In this document: in pieces, positions 35,529-44,660 of the stretch
Numbering within the stretch: position 1 is the stretch's first letter
Layout: every line of letters begins with the position of its first letter
Notes under the pieces: model-generated
What the model was told of the DNA's origin: nothing
What the model saw: only the letters and a program-made list of their open reading frames with translations
Database searches by the model: none
Origin: Holophagales bacterium
GTDB lineage: Bacteria; Acidobacteriota; Thermoanaerobaculia; UBA5066
DNA: 64,000 bases
Direction: 5' to 3'
Assembly (NCBI GenBank): GCA_016716705.1
Contig: JADJVF010000005.1
Span: forward strand, 186,001-250,000
Translations under genes and position numbers: made by a program

Positions 35529-35574
35529 AATGCGGTTCAAGGTGTCGCGGGCTCGAATCCCGCCGTCCCGACCA
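35529..35574 (+). repeat. tRNA-Pro 3' fragment (att remnant 2)
   Basis: 46 bases match the tRNA-Pro 3' half, sharing the GCGG and GCTCGA substitutions with remnant 1 and adding a G-to-T change (GGTGTC). The 19 bases after its CCA (tctgattcgaaaggactta) resemble those after the intact tRNA (ttgattccaaagggttta). Confidence 0.85.
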
Positions 35575-35590
35575 TCTGATTCGAAAGGAC

Positions 35591-35797
35591 TTAGCGCCCG
35601 TCACTGGGCGCTCTTTCCTTCTCGCGCGCAACCGAACGCGCAACCTCGTCGGGGGATGGGGCCAAGCCGGCCTTGTCGCTGATCAGCTCGACGAGGGGAA
35701 TGAGGTCCTCCGGCTCGAGATTCGTGTAACGGGGGGCCATGGTGTCGTCCGCGTGGCCGAGGTAGGCGTTCCGGAGCGTCTCCGTCAGGCCTTCCGC
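35591..35797 (-). pseudogene. Tyrosine recombinase (integrase), C-terminal fragment
   Basis: The last 68 or so residues of a phage-type integrase: TLRNAYLGHADDTMAPRYTNL contains the LGH...T..Y block with the catalytic Tyr. Its TAA lies 17 bases from the tRNA-Pro fragment, the standard place for an integrase gene beside its own attachment site. The upstream part with the catalytic Arg residues is replaced by a transposase remnant on the other strand, so it is inactive. Confidence 0.7.
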
Positions 35798-36214
35798 CTC
35801 TTCTGGAGACGGAAGTCGCGGGCAGGGCGTCCGACCGCTCGTGACGAAGTCCGACGCCTGATTCGGAAGATGGCCCCAGAGAATCCGGCCTGGGACGCGC
35901 CAGGATTCCACGGCGAGCTGCGCAAGCTCGTGGAGTTCTGCCGTCGAGTCCGCACTCTGGGCATTCGGTCCGTCAAGACTGCCGTCCGCCCGCCAAAGAT
36001 GGCCTGTTTCGTCGAACGCCTCATCGGCACCCTCCGGCGCGAGCTCTTCGAACACGACATCGTGTCAAGTGAAGCTCACGCGAGACGGCTGCATCGAGAG
36101 TTCCACGCCTGGTACAACGAGGATCGCGTTCATCTCGCCCTCGCGAAGGACGGTCCTGACCACAGGCCGGTCGAGACGTCCGAGATGGGCGAGGTCGTCT
36201 CGCTTCCTGGATGA
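35789..36214 (+). pseudogene. DDE transposase remnant (IS481-like, rve integrase core)
   Basis: The open frame reads FRLFWRRKSRAGRP and RLIRKMAPENPAWDAPGFHG, the typical stretch before the catalytic core. After a gap it reads RSVKTAVRPPKMACFVERL and HAWYNEDRVHLALAKDGPD, the end of the core with the catalytic Glu region. Roughly 110 residues with the two Asp residues are missing, so an internal deletion has inactivated it. The start is undefined. It interrupts the integrase fragment. Confidence 0.7.
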
Positions 36215-36552
36215 CGACGGAGTCCCGATGACCAGGGAGTCTCCGGGCGGCACCGCCTCCACCCGTCGTCGGCCTTTCCGAGCGCGGCTCTTTCCTGACT
36301 CACGACGACGATGCGATTCTGGCGGGGCACGAGGCAACCCTGCATTCTGCGCTTACAGCACTCAGATGGATACTCCCAAATCACGATTCCTATCCACGGG
36401 CTGTCAAGACCATTCACGACACTTCCTTGACTTTTCGACTGAATGAGCGACCATTCATCTCGTGATCATCACCTCGGGGCGACCGTGTCGGAGTGGCCAG
36501 CGAAAGAGGCCACCCCATCCCCTGTTACTGATCGTTTCCTTGCGGAGGTCCC
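36215..36552. other. Upstream region of the beta-oxidation operon
   Basis: 338 bases without a gene. The first half shows nothing recognisable. The second half holds a -35-like TTGACT at 36427-36432, a FadR-type palindrome at 36440-36457 and a GGAGG site before the fadB ATG. Confidence 0.5.
36440..36457. promoter_or_regulatory. FadR (TetR-family)-type operator
   Basis: TGAATGA-GCGA-CCATTCA is an 18-bp palindrome with one mismatched pair. It matches the TGAATGAnTAnTCATTCA consensus I recall for Bacillus-type TetR-family FadR, which represses fatty-acid degradation genes including etfBA. It lies just after a TTGACT element and about 95 bases before fadB. Confidence 0.55.
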
Positions 36553-38712
36553 ATGAAATTTGATGGCAAGGCCATCCAGTGCTCGATGTTGGACGGAGGC
36601 ATCGCCGAGTTGCGCTTCGACCTTCAGGGCGATTCCGTCAACAAATTCAACAAGGCGACACTGGCCGAACTGGGGGAGGTGCTGGCTCTCCTCAAGGCAG
36701 AGCCGGGCGTCAAGGGGCTTCTCGTCACCAGCGGAAAAGACTGCTTCGTGGTCGGCGCCGACGTGACGGAATTCGTCGAGTACTTCAAGAACACCGAAGA
36801 TCAGTTGATCAGCTGGATTCTCGAGGTGCACAAGCTCTTCTCCACCGTCGAGGATTTCGATTTCCCCTCGGTCACTGCAATCAACGGGTTCGCCCTCGGC
36901 GGCGGCCTGGAATTCGCCCTGACGACGAGCTACCGGGTCATGTCCTCGGAAACCCGGATCGGGCTGCCCGAGACCAAGCTCGGCATCTTCCCGGGCTGGG
37001 GCGGCACGGTGCGCCTCTCCCGCCTCGCAGGCGCCGACAACGCCATCGAGTGGATCGCCGGTGGCGAGCAGTACACCGCCGACGTCGCTCTCAAGACCGG
37101 CGTCGTGGACGCGGTGGTCGTCCCCGACAAGCTACGGGAGGCCGCCCTGAACCTGCTCGGCCAGGCGATCGCCGGGAAGCGGGACTGGAAGGCACGCCGG
37201 CTCGAAAAGGTCTCTCCTCTCAAGCTCAACCCCACGGAAACCATGATGGCGTTCGAAACCTCGAAGGGCTTCGTCGCCGGGAAGGCCGGGCCCAACTACC
37301 CCTCGCCGGTGGCGGCGATCACCGCCATGCAGCAGGGCGCCGGGCGCAAACGTGACGACGCGCTGGCGATCGAGGCTGCGGCGTTCGCCAGGATGGCCAA
37401 GACTCCCACCGCCTTCAACCTGGTGACCATCTTTCTCGGCGACCAGTTCGTCGGGAAAGTCGCCAAGACGATGGCGAAGACGGCTTCCAGGGTCGAGTCG
37501 GCGGCTGTCCTCGGCGCCGGCATCATGGGGGGGGGCATCGCTTACCAGTCGGCCTCCAAGGGCACCCCGATCGTCATGAAGGACATCCAGGAAAAGGCCA
37601 TCGACCTGGGGCTGTCCGAAGCCCGGAAGCTCCTCGCGAAGCGGGTCGAGCGGGGCAAGATGACCGCCGACGAAATGGCCGAGGTGTTCACCCGCATCCG
37701 GCCGACCCTTTCGTTCGGGGATTTCAGAGGAGTCGATATCGTCGTCGAAGCCGTGGTGGAGAACGAGAAGGTCAAGAAGTCGGTTCTCGCCGAGGTCGAA
37801 GACCAGGTGAAAGAGGACACGATCCTCGCGAGCAACACGTCCACGATCTCCATCACCCGGCTGGCCGAGGGCCTGAAACGCCCCGAGAACTTCTGCGGCA
37901 TGCACTTCTTCAACCCGGTGCACAAGATGCCGCTGGTGGAAGTCATCCGCGGCGCGAAGTCGGGCGACCGCGCCGTCGCGACGACGGTGAGCTTTGCCCT
38001 CGCGATGGGCAAGACGCCCATCGTCGTGAACGATTGCCCGGGCTTCCTGGTCAACCGGGTCCTGTTCCCCTACTTCGCCGGCTTCATGATGCTCGTCAAC
38101 GAAGGCCTCGACTTCCAGAAGATCGACAAGGTGATGGAGAAGTTCGGCTGGCCGATGGGCCCCGCCTACCTTCTCGACGTGGTGGGCATCGACACCGGCT
38201 ACCACGCCAACGCGGTCATGGCGCAGGGCTTCCCCGACCGGATGGCCTCGACCGAGAAGACCGCCCTTGGAACGATGTTCGAGGCCCAGCGCTTCGGCCA
38301 GAAGAACGGCAAGGGCTTCTACTCCTACGTCCCCGACAAGAAGGGCGTGCCGAAGAAGACGGTCGATCCGGAGGTCCAGGGACTCCTCAAGCCGCTGGTG
38401 GGCGTCGACAACAGCGCGTCGATCACCGACCAGGACATCATCGACCGGATGATGCTCCCGCTCGTCATCGAGTGCTCCCGCTGCCTCGAGGACGGGATCG
38501 TCAACACTCCGGTGGAAGTCGATATCGCCCTCGTCTATGGCCTGGGCTTCCCGCCGTTTAGGGGCGGCCCGTTCCGCTACGCCGATGCCGTTGGACTGAA
38601 GGCCCTCTGCGAGAAAGCCGGCAAGTTCGCTGCGCTGGGCAAGCTCTACGAACCCACCGCCAGGATGCGTCAGCTCGCCGAGACCGGCGCCACCTATCAC
38701 AAAGCGAGGTGA
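36553..38712 (+). CDS. fadB: Fatty-acid oxidation complex alpha subunit: enoyl-CoA hydratase / 3-hydroxyacyl-CoA dehydrogenase
   Basis: 719 residues, near the 729 of E. coli FadB. Residues 1-190 form the crotonase domain with GFALGGGLEFAL and LPETKLGIFPGWGGT, which hold the two catalytic Glu. From about residue 317 the dehydrogenase begins with VLGAGIMGGGIAY (NAD site) and GMHFFNPVHKMPLVEVI (catalytic His). Two C-terminal helical domains follow. It hydrates enoyl-CoA and oxidises 3-hydroxyacyl-CoA. RBS GGAGG precedes ATG 36553. First gene of the module; fadA starts 3 bases later. Confidence 0.95.
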   Translation: MKFDGKAIQCSMLDGGIAELRFDLQGDSVNKFNKATLAELGEVLALLKAEPGVKGLLVTSGKDCFVVGADVTEFVEYFKNTEDQLISWILEVHKLFSTVEDFDFPSVTAINGFALGGGLEFALTTSYRVMSSETRIGLPETKLGIFPGWGGTVRLSRLAGADNAIEWIAGGEQYTADVALKTGVVDAVVVPDKLREAALNLLGQAIAGKRDWKARRLEKVSPLKLNPTETMMAFETSKGFVAGKAGPNYPSPVAAITAMQQGAGRKRDDALAIEAAAFARMAKTPTAFNLVTIFLGDQFVGKVAKTMAKTASRVESAAVLGAGIMGGGIAYQSASKGTPIVMKDIQEKAIDLGLSEARKLLAKRVERGKMTADEMAEVFTRIRPTLSFGDFRGVDIVVEAVVENEKVKKSVLAEVEDQVKEDTILASNTSTISITRLAEGLKRPENFCGMHFFNPVHKMPLVEVIRGAKSGDRAVATTVSFALAMGKTPIVVNDCPGFLVNRVLFPYFAGFMMLVNEGLDFQKIDKVMEKFGWPMGPAYLLDVVGIDTGYHANAVMAQGFPDRMASTEKTALGTMFEAQRFGQKNGKGFYSYVPDKKGVPKKTVDPEVQGLLKPLVGVDNSASITDQDIIDRMMLPLVIECSRCLEDGIVNTPVEVDIALVYGLGFPPFRGGPFRYADAVGLKALCEKAGKFAALGKLYEPTARMRQLAETGATYHKAR

Positions 38713-38715
38713 CCG

Positions 38716-39879
38716 ATGAAAGACGTCGTCGTCGTTGATGCCGTTCGCACCCCGATGGGCCGTTCCAAGGGAGGCATGTTCCGGAACGTCCGGGCTGAAA
38801 ACCTCTCGGCTGCCATGATCAACGCCCTGCTCGCGCGCAATCCCAAGGTCGATCCCGCCGAGATCGAGGACGTGATCTGGGGTTGCGTGCAGCAGACGCT
38901 GGAACAGGGTTTCAACATCGCGCGTTTCGCGTCGCTGATGACCGCCATCCCGCACACCGCGAGCGCCCAGACGATCAACCGTCTGTGCGGCTCTTCCATG
39001 AGCGCGCTCCACACGGCGGCCATGTCGATCATGACGGACAACGGAGAGGTGTTCATCGTGGGCGGAGTGGAACACATGGGCCACCTCCCCATGACCCACG
39101 GCGTCGATGTCAACCCCTCCATCAGCAAGTACGCGGCCAAGGCCGCGGGAATGATGGGCATCACCGCCGAGGTCCTCGCGAAGACGCACGGCATCACCCG
39201 GGCCGCGCAGGATCAGTTCGCCCTGCGGTCCCACCAGAGAGCCCACGCGGCCCGGGTGGAGGGTCGCTTCAAGGACGAGATCGTGCCCATGGAGGGTCAC
39301 GACGAGAACGGCTTCTCGGTCGTGTACGACTACGACGAGGTCATTCGCGAAGACACCAGCATCGCGAGCCTCACGGCCCTCAAGCCGGTCTTCGATCCCA
39401 GGAATGGCACGGTGACCGCGGGCAATTCCTCGGGCATCTCGGACGGCGCATCGGCGCTTCTGGTGATGTCCCGGGACCGTGCGCGGGCCCTGGGCCTGAC
39501 GCCGATGGCCCGGATCAGGGCCATGGCAACCGCTGGCGTGGATCCGTCCATCATGGGCTACGGCCCCGTTCCCGCCGTGAAGAAGGTTCTGGCCCGAGCC
39601 GGGATGAAGAACAAGGACATCCAGCTCTGGGAGCTCAACGAAGCCTTTGCGGCCCAGTCCCTCCCCGTGCTCAAGGATCTGCAGCTGCGGGACCACGTGG
39701 AGACGAAGGTCAACCTCAACGGTGGCGCCATCGCCCTGGGGCATCCCCTGGGCTGCTCCGGCGCGCGCATCACGACGACCCTGCTCCATCAGATGAAAGC
39801 CAAGGGCCACGAGACCGGAGTCGCCACGATGTGCATCGGCCTCGGGCAAGGCATCGCCACCGTTTTCGAGCGGGTCTAG
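38716..39879 (+). CDS. fadA: 3-ketoacyl-CoA thiolase
   Basis: 387 residues, same length as E. coli FadA. The nucleophile Cys is in TINRLCGSSMSALHTAAM, and the C-terminal active-site loops are NEAFAAQ and GGAIALGHPLGCSGAR with the catalytic His and Cys. It cleaves 3-ketoacyl-CoA to acetyl-CoA and a shortened acyl-CoA. It forms the trifunctional complex with FadB, whose gene ends 3 bases upstream. Confidence 0.95.
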   Translation: MKDVVVVDAVRTPMGRSKGGMFRNVRAENLSAAMINALLARNPKVDPAEIEDVIWGCVQQTLEQGFNIARFASLMTAIPHTASAQTINRLCGSSMSALHTAAMSIMTDNGEVFIVGGVEHMGHLPMTHGVDVNPSISKYAAKAAGMMGITAEVLAKTHGITRAAQDQFALRSHQRAHAARVEGRFKDEIVPMEGHDENGFSVVYDYDEVIREDTSIASLTALKPVFDPRNGTVTAGNSSGISDGASALLVMSRDRARALGLTPMARIRAMATAGVDPSIMGYGPVPAVKKVLARAGMKNKDIQLWELNEAFAAQSLPVLKDLQLRDHVETKVNLNGGAIALGHPLGCSGARITTTLLHQMKAKGHETGVATMCIGLGQGIATVFERV

Positions 39880-39943
39880 GGAACGCAGACGAAACACGAG
39901 TGACCCCGAATCCGGACCTTCCTGACTACGACTTGGAGGCACC

Positions 39944-41761
39944 ATGGCCCAGATACTGGCGGACCGCAGAGACATCGATTTCGTCCTTCACGAACAGCTG
40001 AAGGTCGAGAGCCTCGCCAAACACGCGCGCTTTTCCGAGTTCAACCGGAAAGCCGTCGACATGATCATCTCCGAGGCGCGGAACCTCGCCGTGAAGGAGA
40101 TCCTTCCCACCCAGGTCGATGGCGACCGCATCGGCGTCCACTTCGACAACGGGAAGGTGACGGTCCCCGAGTCGTTCCACAAGGCCTGGAAGGCCGTCAG
40201 GGACGGTGAGTGGCTCGCGATGATCGAGGACCCCGAATGGGGCGGGCAGGGCATGCCCCGCCTGGTGGCCTCGGTCGCCGCCAGCTACCTCATGTCGGCA
40301 AACTTCGCCTTCATGATGTACGCGGGCCTGACCCATGGCGCCGGCGAGCTGATCGAGACCTTCGGCACCGACAAGCTGAAGAAGCTCTTCCTGAAGAAGA
40401 TGTTCTCGGGCGAGTGGACGGGCACCATGCTCCTCACCGAGCCCGAGGCGGGCTCCGACGTCGGCGCCCTGACGACGTCCGCCAAGCCGAACGGGGACGG
40501 CACCTACTCCATCACGGGTAACAAGATCTTCGTCTCGGGCGGCGAGCACGACATGGCGCCCAACATCATCCACCCCGTGCTGGCACGCATCGAAGGCGCT
40601 CCCGCCGGCACCGCCGGCATTTCCCTCTTCATCGTTCCCAAGATCTGGGTCAACGACGACGGCAGCCTGGGCGAACCGAACGACGCGGTCTGCACCGGGA
40701 TCGAAGAGAAGATGGGCATTCACGGCAGCACCACGGCCTCGATCGCCCTCGGCAGCAAAGGCAAGTGCCGGGGCCTCCTGCTGGGAGAGGCGAACAAGGG
40801 AATGCGGGCCATGTTCCTGCTGATGAACAACGCCCGGCTGATGGTGGGGGACCAGGCCCTGTCCTGCGCGAGCGCCTCGTACATGCATTCGCTCAACTAC
40901 GCGCGCACGCGCGTCCAGGGCCGCAATCTGAACCAGATGATGGCCAGGAACGCCCCCGCCGTGCCCATCATCCAGCACCCCGACGTGCGCCGGATGCTGA
41001 TGATCATGAAGATCTACGTCGAGAGCCTGCGCAGCCTCTCCGCCTACGTGGCCTTCTGTTTCGACGGCATCGAGACGACGGCGGACCCGGAGGAGAAGGC
41101 CAGGCTCCAGGGCATCATCGACTTCCTGATTCCCATCCAGAAGGCCTACACGTCCGAGCGCGCGTTCGACGTCTGCAGCCTGGGCGTCCAGGTCTACGGC
41201 GGCTACGGCTACATAAGGGAATACCCGGTCGAGCAGCTGCTGCGCGACTGCCGCATCACGTCCATCTACGAAGGGACGAACGGGATCCAGGCCATGGACC
41301 TCTTCGCCCGCAAGCTCGGCCAGAACGGGGGCCGTCCCATCATCGACCTCGGCGACGAGATCCGGCGTGCCATCGGTGCCGCCGCCGACGTCGAACGCAC
41401 CGCTCCGATGGCGGAGAAGATGGAGCAGGTGTTACTCCGTCTCGAAGAGGTCGCCCGGCACATGGGGATGACCGCCATGTACGGCAACCTGATGACCGCC
41501 GCAGCCCACGCTCACCCGTTCCTGGAAGTGTGCGGGGACGTGGTCGTGGGGTGGATGCTCATGTGGCGCGCGCGGGTCGCCGCCGAAGCGCTGGCTGCGG
41601 GTTCCAAGGAGAAGGACGCCGCCTACTACGAAGGACAGCTCAAGAACGCCGAGTTCTATACCCAGATCATGCTGCCGGTGACCATGGGAAGGATCGAGGC
41701 CATCCTCTCCGGGAGCAGCGTCGCCGTCGACATTCCCGAGGATGCCTTCGGAGGCAAGTAG
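39944..41761 (+). CDS. Acyl-CoA dehydrogenase (large, about 600-residue type)
   Basis: 605 residues: N-terminal ACAD domains with MLLTEPEAGSDVGAL (FAD/substrate loop), a C-terminal ACAD domain with VYGGYGYIREYPVEQLLRD and ITSIYEGTNGIQAMDL (Glu base), plus a C-terminal extension of about 120 residues. This matches the long ACAD class that includes the DmdC and FadE-like enzymes. It oxidises acyl-CoA to enoyl-CoA and passes electrons to ETF, encoded two genes downstream. ATG 39944 has a GGAGG site. Confidence 0.92.
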   Translation: MAQILADRRDIDFVLHEQLKVESLAKHARFSEFNRKAVDMIISEARNLAVKEILPTQVDGDRIGVHFDNGKVTVPESFHKAWKAVRDGEWLAMIEDPEWGGQGMPRLVASVAASYLMSANFAFMMYAGLTHGAGELIETFGTDKLKKLFLKKMFSGEWTGTMLLTEPEAGSDVGALTTSAKPNGDGTYSITGNKIFVSGGEHDMAPNIIHPVLARIEGAPAGTAGISLFIVPKIWVNDDGSLGEPNDAVCTGIEEKMGIHGSTTASIALGSKGKCRGLLLGEANKGMRAMFLLMNNARLMVGDQALSCASASYMHSLNYARTRVQGRNLNQMMARNAPAVPIIQHPDVRRMLMIMKIYVESLRSLSAYVAFCFDGIETTADPEEKARLQGIIDFLIPIQKAYTSERAFDVCSLGVQVYGGYGYIREYPVEQLLRDCRITSIYEGTNGIQAMDLFARKLGQNGGRPIIDLGDEIRRAIGAAADVERTAPMAEKMEQVLLRLEEVARHMGMTAMYGNLMTAAAHAHPFLEVCGDVVVGWMLMWRARVAAEALAAGSKEKDAAYYEGQLKNAEFYTQIMLPVTMGRIEAILSGSSVAVDIPEDAFGGK

Positions 41762-41787
41762 GCTCCAGCACCTCTTTGGAGAACGCG

Positions 41788-43848
41788 ATGGTCCATGAGC
41801 CCTTTTCTCCCGCGACGGCGGTTCTGAACGGGATGCCCCTCCGGTGGCTGTTCGTTCTGATCCCCCTGATCGGGCTGGCCTGCTTCGCCTGGATCATGGG
41901 GCGGCGCATCGCGCCTCTGCTTCGGGCAGCTGCTGACCCTCGATGGGACCGGATTCCGGAGCGGATCCTGCTGGTGCTCAGGATCTGGCTCGCCCAGTGG
42001 AGACAACCGCGCTACATGCTGGCCGGGGTGTTGCACATCGTCGTCTTCTTCGGGTTCCTGATTCTGGCGGCCCGATCCAGCCAGATGGTGGTGCTCGGCT
42101 TCGTCGACGGATTCGTCTTTCCAGGTTTCGGCGGCGCGTTCGGTGTCTTCTACAACGCCGCCAAGGACGTCGCCTCCACCCTGGTCTTCCTGGCCGTCGT
42201 CGTCCTCGCCGTGCGCCGCGCCGTCTTCAAGCCGGCCCGATACGCCGTCCCCGAGAAGCTCGGCAAGGATCACACCCCGGAAGCGCTGCTCGTCCTCGGG
42301 CTCATCGCCACTCTCGTGGTCTCCGAGAGCGTGTTCGAGGGAGCCCTCCTCGCGGCGCGGGGGGAAGGGACGGGTTCGGCCGTCGCGCTCACGATGACGT
42401 GGGTGTTCGAGCGGCTGCTGTCGGGCCTGCAGGTCTCGAGCCTGTCCCGGATCAATCTGGCAGCCTATCTCGTTCACGATCTGACGTTCTTCTTCTTCCT
42501 CTGCCTGCTCCCGCTCGGCAAGCACTTCCACGTCATCACCTCCCTCTTCAACGTCTTCTTCATGCGCGTGCGGACCGGCAACGTGAAGCCGGTGGTCTAC
42601 GGCATTTCCGATGCCCAGCTGGATGACCTCAAATCCTTCGGCGTGAAGAAATTCGAGGACTTCACCTGGAAGCACGTGCTGGATTTCTACAGCTGTGTCG
42701 ACTGCGGCCGCTGCAGCGACCGCTGTCCGGCCAACGCGGTCAAGAGGCCCCTCTCTCCGCGTTTCATCAGCATCAAGGCTCGGGACTCCATCTACGAGCG
42801 CAACCCGATCTTCGGCAAGATCAAGACCGAGTCCGTTCCGCTCATCGGCAGCATCTACAGCGAGGCTGAGATCTGGTCCTGCACGACCTGCGGCGCCTGC
42901 GAGGAGGAATGCCCCGTCGGCATCGAGTACATCGACAAGATGGTGGACCTGCGGCGGGGCATGGTGGACGAGGGCCTGGTGCCCCAGTCCCTGCAGAAGC
43001 CGATGAGCGCCCTCGAGAAGCGAGGCAATCCCTGGGGCAAGCTGGAGAAGAAGCGCGCCGAATGGACCGCGGGTGTCGGCGACGGCGTGACGGTGAAGCT
43101 CGTCGAGAAGGGCGACACCGCCGAAGCGCTCTATTTCGTGGACAGCATCACCTCCTACGACGCCCGCATGCAGAAGATCGCCCAGGCCACGGCCCGCGTG
43201 CTCGGCAAGGGAGGCATCGACTTCGTGGTGATCGGCAAGGACGAGAAAGACAGCGGGCACGACGTCCGGCGCTTCGGCGAGGAGATGCTCTTCCAGAGCC
43301 TGAAGGAACAGAACACCGAGGCCATCAAGGCTTCGGGAGCCCGCCGGATCGTCGTCAACGATCCCCACACCCTGAACGCCCTCAGGAACGACTACGCGGA
43401 CATGCCGCCGGTGCAGCACGTCAGCGAGCTCATCGCGAAGGGCGTCGAGAGCGGAAAGCTGAAGCTCGCGCCCCTGGCGGACTCGTCGAAGACCTACACG
43501 TATCACGACCCCTGCTACCTCGGACGCCACAACGACACCTACGACGCGCCGCGTCAGGCCATCGACTCCATCCCCGGGCTCAAGCGCGTCGAGATGACGG
43601 GCAACTGCCGGGACCGTTCGTTCTGCTGCGGCGGTGGCGGCCTGATGCTCTTCTACGAGCCCGAAGAAGAACAACGCATGGGCGTCGTGCGGGTCGAGCA
43701 GGCCCGGCAGTCCGGTGCCGACGTCATCGTGACCGCCTGCCCCTATTGCCTGACGAACATCGAGGACGCCATCAAGGTGGCCGGACTCGAAGGCAAGATG
43801 GAAGTTCTCGACCTCGTCGAGCTCGTGGACGGCCAGCTACAAAACTGA
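41788..43848 (+). CDS. Membrane FeS ETF:quinone oxidoreductase (EMO-like)
   Basis: 686 residues. The first 260 contain about six membrane helices. Two ferredoxin motifs follow, CVDCGRCSDRCP and CTTCGACEEECP, and two CCG domains appear near the C-terminus (HDPCYLGRHN and CCGGGGLMLF). This HdrD/GlpC-like layout with a cytochrome-b-like membrane part is that of the ETF:(mena)quinone oxidoreductase known from Syntrophus and Geobacter relatives. Placed between the acyl-CoA dehydrogenase and etfBA, it should carry electrons from ETF to the quinone pool. It takes the role of the flavin ETF-QO, which is absent here. Confidence 0.85.
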   Translation: MVHEPFSPATAVLNGMPLRWLFVLIPLIGLACFAWIMGRRIAPLLRAAADPRWDRIPERILLVLRIWLAQWRQPRYMLAGVLHIVVFFGFLILAARSSQMVVLGFVDGFVFPGFGGAFGVFYNAAKDVASTLVFLAVVVLAVRRAVFKPARYAVPEKLGKDHTPEALLVLGLIATLVVSESVFEGALLAARGEGTGSAVALTMTWVFERLLSGLQVSSLSRINLAAYLVHDLTFFFFLCLLPLGKHFHVITSLFNVFFMRVRTGNVKPVVYGISDAQLDDLKSFGVKKFEDFTWKHVLDFYSCVDCGRCSDRCPANAVKRPLSPRFISIKARDSIYERNPIFGKIKTESVPLIGSIYSEAEIWSCTTCGACEEECPVGIEYIDKMVDLRRGMVDEGLVPQSLQKPMSALEKRGNPWGKLEKKRAEWTAGVGDGVTVKLVEKGDTAEALYFVDSITSYDARMQKIAQATARVLGKGGIDFVVIGKDEKDSGHDVRRFGEEMLFQSLKEQNTEAIKASGARRIVVNDPHTLNALRNDYADMPPVQHVSELIAKGVESGKLKLAPLADSSKTYTYHDPCYLGRHNDTYDAPRQAIDSIPGLKRVEMTGNCRDRSFCCGGGGLMLFYEPEEEQRMGVVRVEQARQSGADVIVTACPYCLTNIEDAIKVAGLEGKMEVLDLVELVDGQLQN

Positions 43849-43868
43849 ATCTGCAAGAGGAGTTCGAT

Positions 43869-44660
43869 ATGGACATCCTGGTGTGTGTCAAACGCGTTCC
43901 CGACTCGGCTGAGAATGAAATCAGCGTGGGTCCGGGAGGCGCGGACATCCGGCGCGAGGACCTCGTCTACTCGGTCAACGAGTGGGACAACTACGCTGTG
44001 GAAGAGGCCATCCAGATCGTGGAGCGTGTCGGCGGAAACGTGACGGTCGTCTCCGTGGGCGATACGGAAGCCGAGGAGATCGTGCGCCGGGAGATGGCGA
44101 TGGGAGCCAACCAGGGACTCCTCGCCACGGACGCCGCCTTTACGGGCTCCGACGGCCTCGGGATCGCGACCATCCTCGAGGCCGTCGCGCAGAAGGCGAA
44201 GTACGATCTGATCCTCACGGGAGCCCAGGCCGATGACGGGGCGGCCCAGGTGGGCGGCATGCTGGGAGCGTTGCTCGACTGGCCTTATGCATCGCTCGTG
44301 AACCTCATCAAGGTGCAGGGCGACAAGTCCCTCCGGATCGGCCGTGAGATCGAGGGGGGGAGCCAGGAGATCAGCGACATCGAGCTCCCCTGTGTCCTCT
44401 CGATCCAGACCGGCATCAACGAGCCTCGCTACGTCGGCATCCGCGGCATCCGCAAGGTGGCGTCCGTGGAGATCCCGGTCCTGGACGGCGGAGCCCTGGG
44501 GCTCCCACCTGGCACGGTCGGAGCGGCAGGCGCCCGGGTCAGGCGCGTGGATTACTTCGTCCCCCAGACGGGTGCTGGCGCCGAGATGCTCACGGGAAGT
44601 ACCGAGGAAGTCGCGGGCAAGCTGGTCGATCTCCTGAAGGCCAAGGGAGGGATCAAGTAG
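43869..44660 (+). CDS. etfB: Electron transfer flavoprotein beta subunit
   Basis: 263 residues. The N-terminus MDILVCVKRVPDSAENEI and the AMP-binding DGAAQVGGMLGALLDWP with GSQEISDIELPCVLSI are ETF-beta landmarks. It binds AMP and, with EtfA, carries electrons from acyl-CoA dehydrogenases. ATG 43869 follows an AGAGGAG site. Its TAG stop overlaps the etfA GTG by one base, giving equal subunit synthesis. Confidence 0.95.
   Translation: MDILVCVKRVPDSAENEISVGPGGADIRREDLVYSVNEWDNYAVEEAIQIVERVGGNVTVVSVGDTEAEEIVRREMAMGANQGLLATDAAFTGSDGLGIATILEAVAQKAKYDLILTGAQADDGAAQVGGMLGALLDWPYASLVNLIKVQGDKSLRIGREIEGGSQEISDIELPCVLSIQTGINEPRYVGIRGIRKVASVEIPVLDGGALGLPPGTVGAAGARVRRVDYFVPQTGAGAEMLTGSTEEVAGKLVDLLKAKGGIK

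Noticed and set aside
41656..43674. Long minus-strand frame opposite the FeS oxidoreductase gene
   Set aside because: It consists of Glu/His/Asp-rich antisense sequence and has no recognisable motif; the plus-strand gene has intact cluster-binding motifs.
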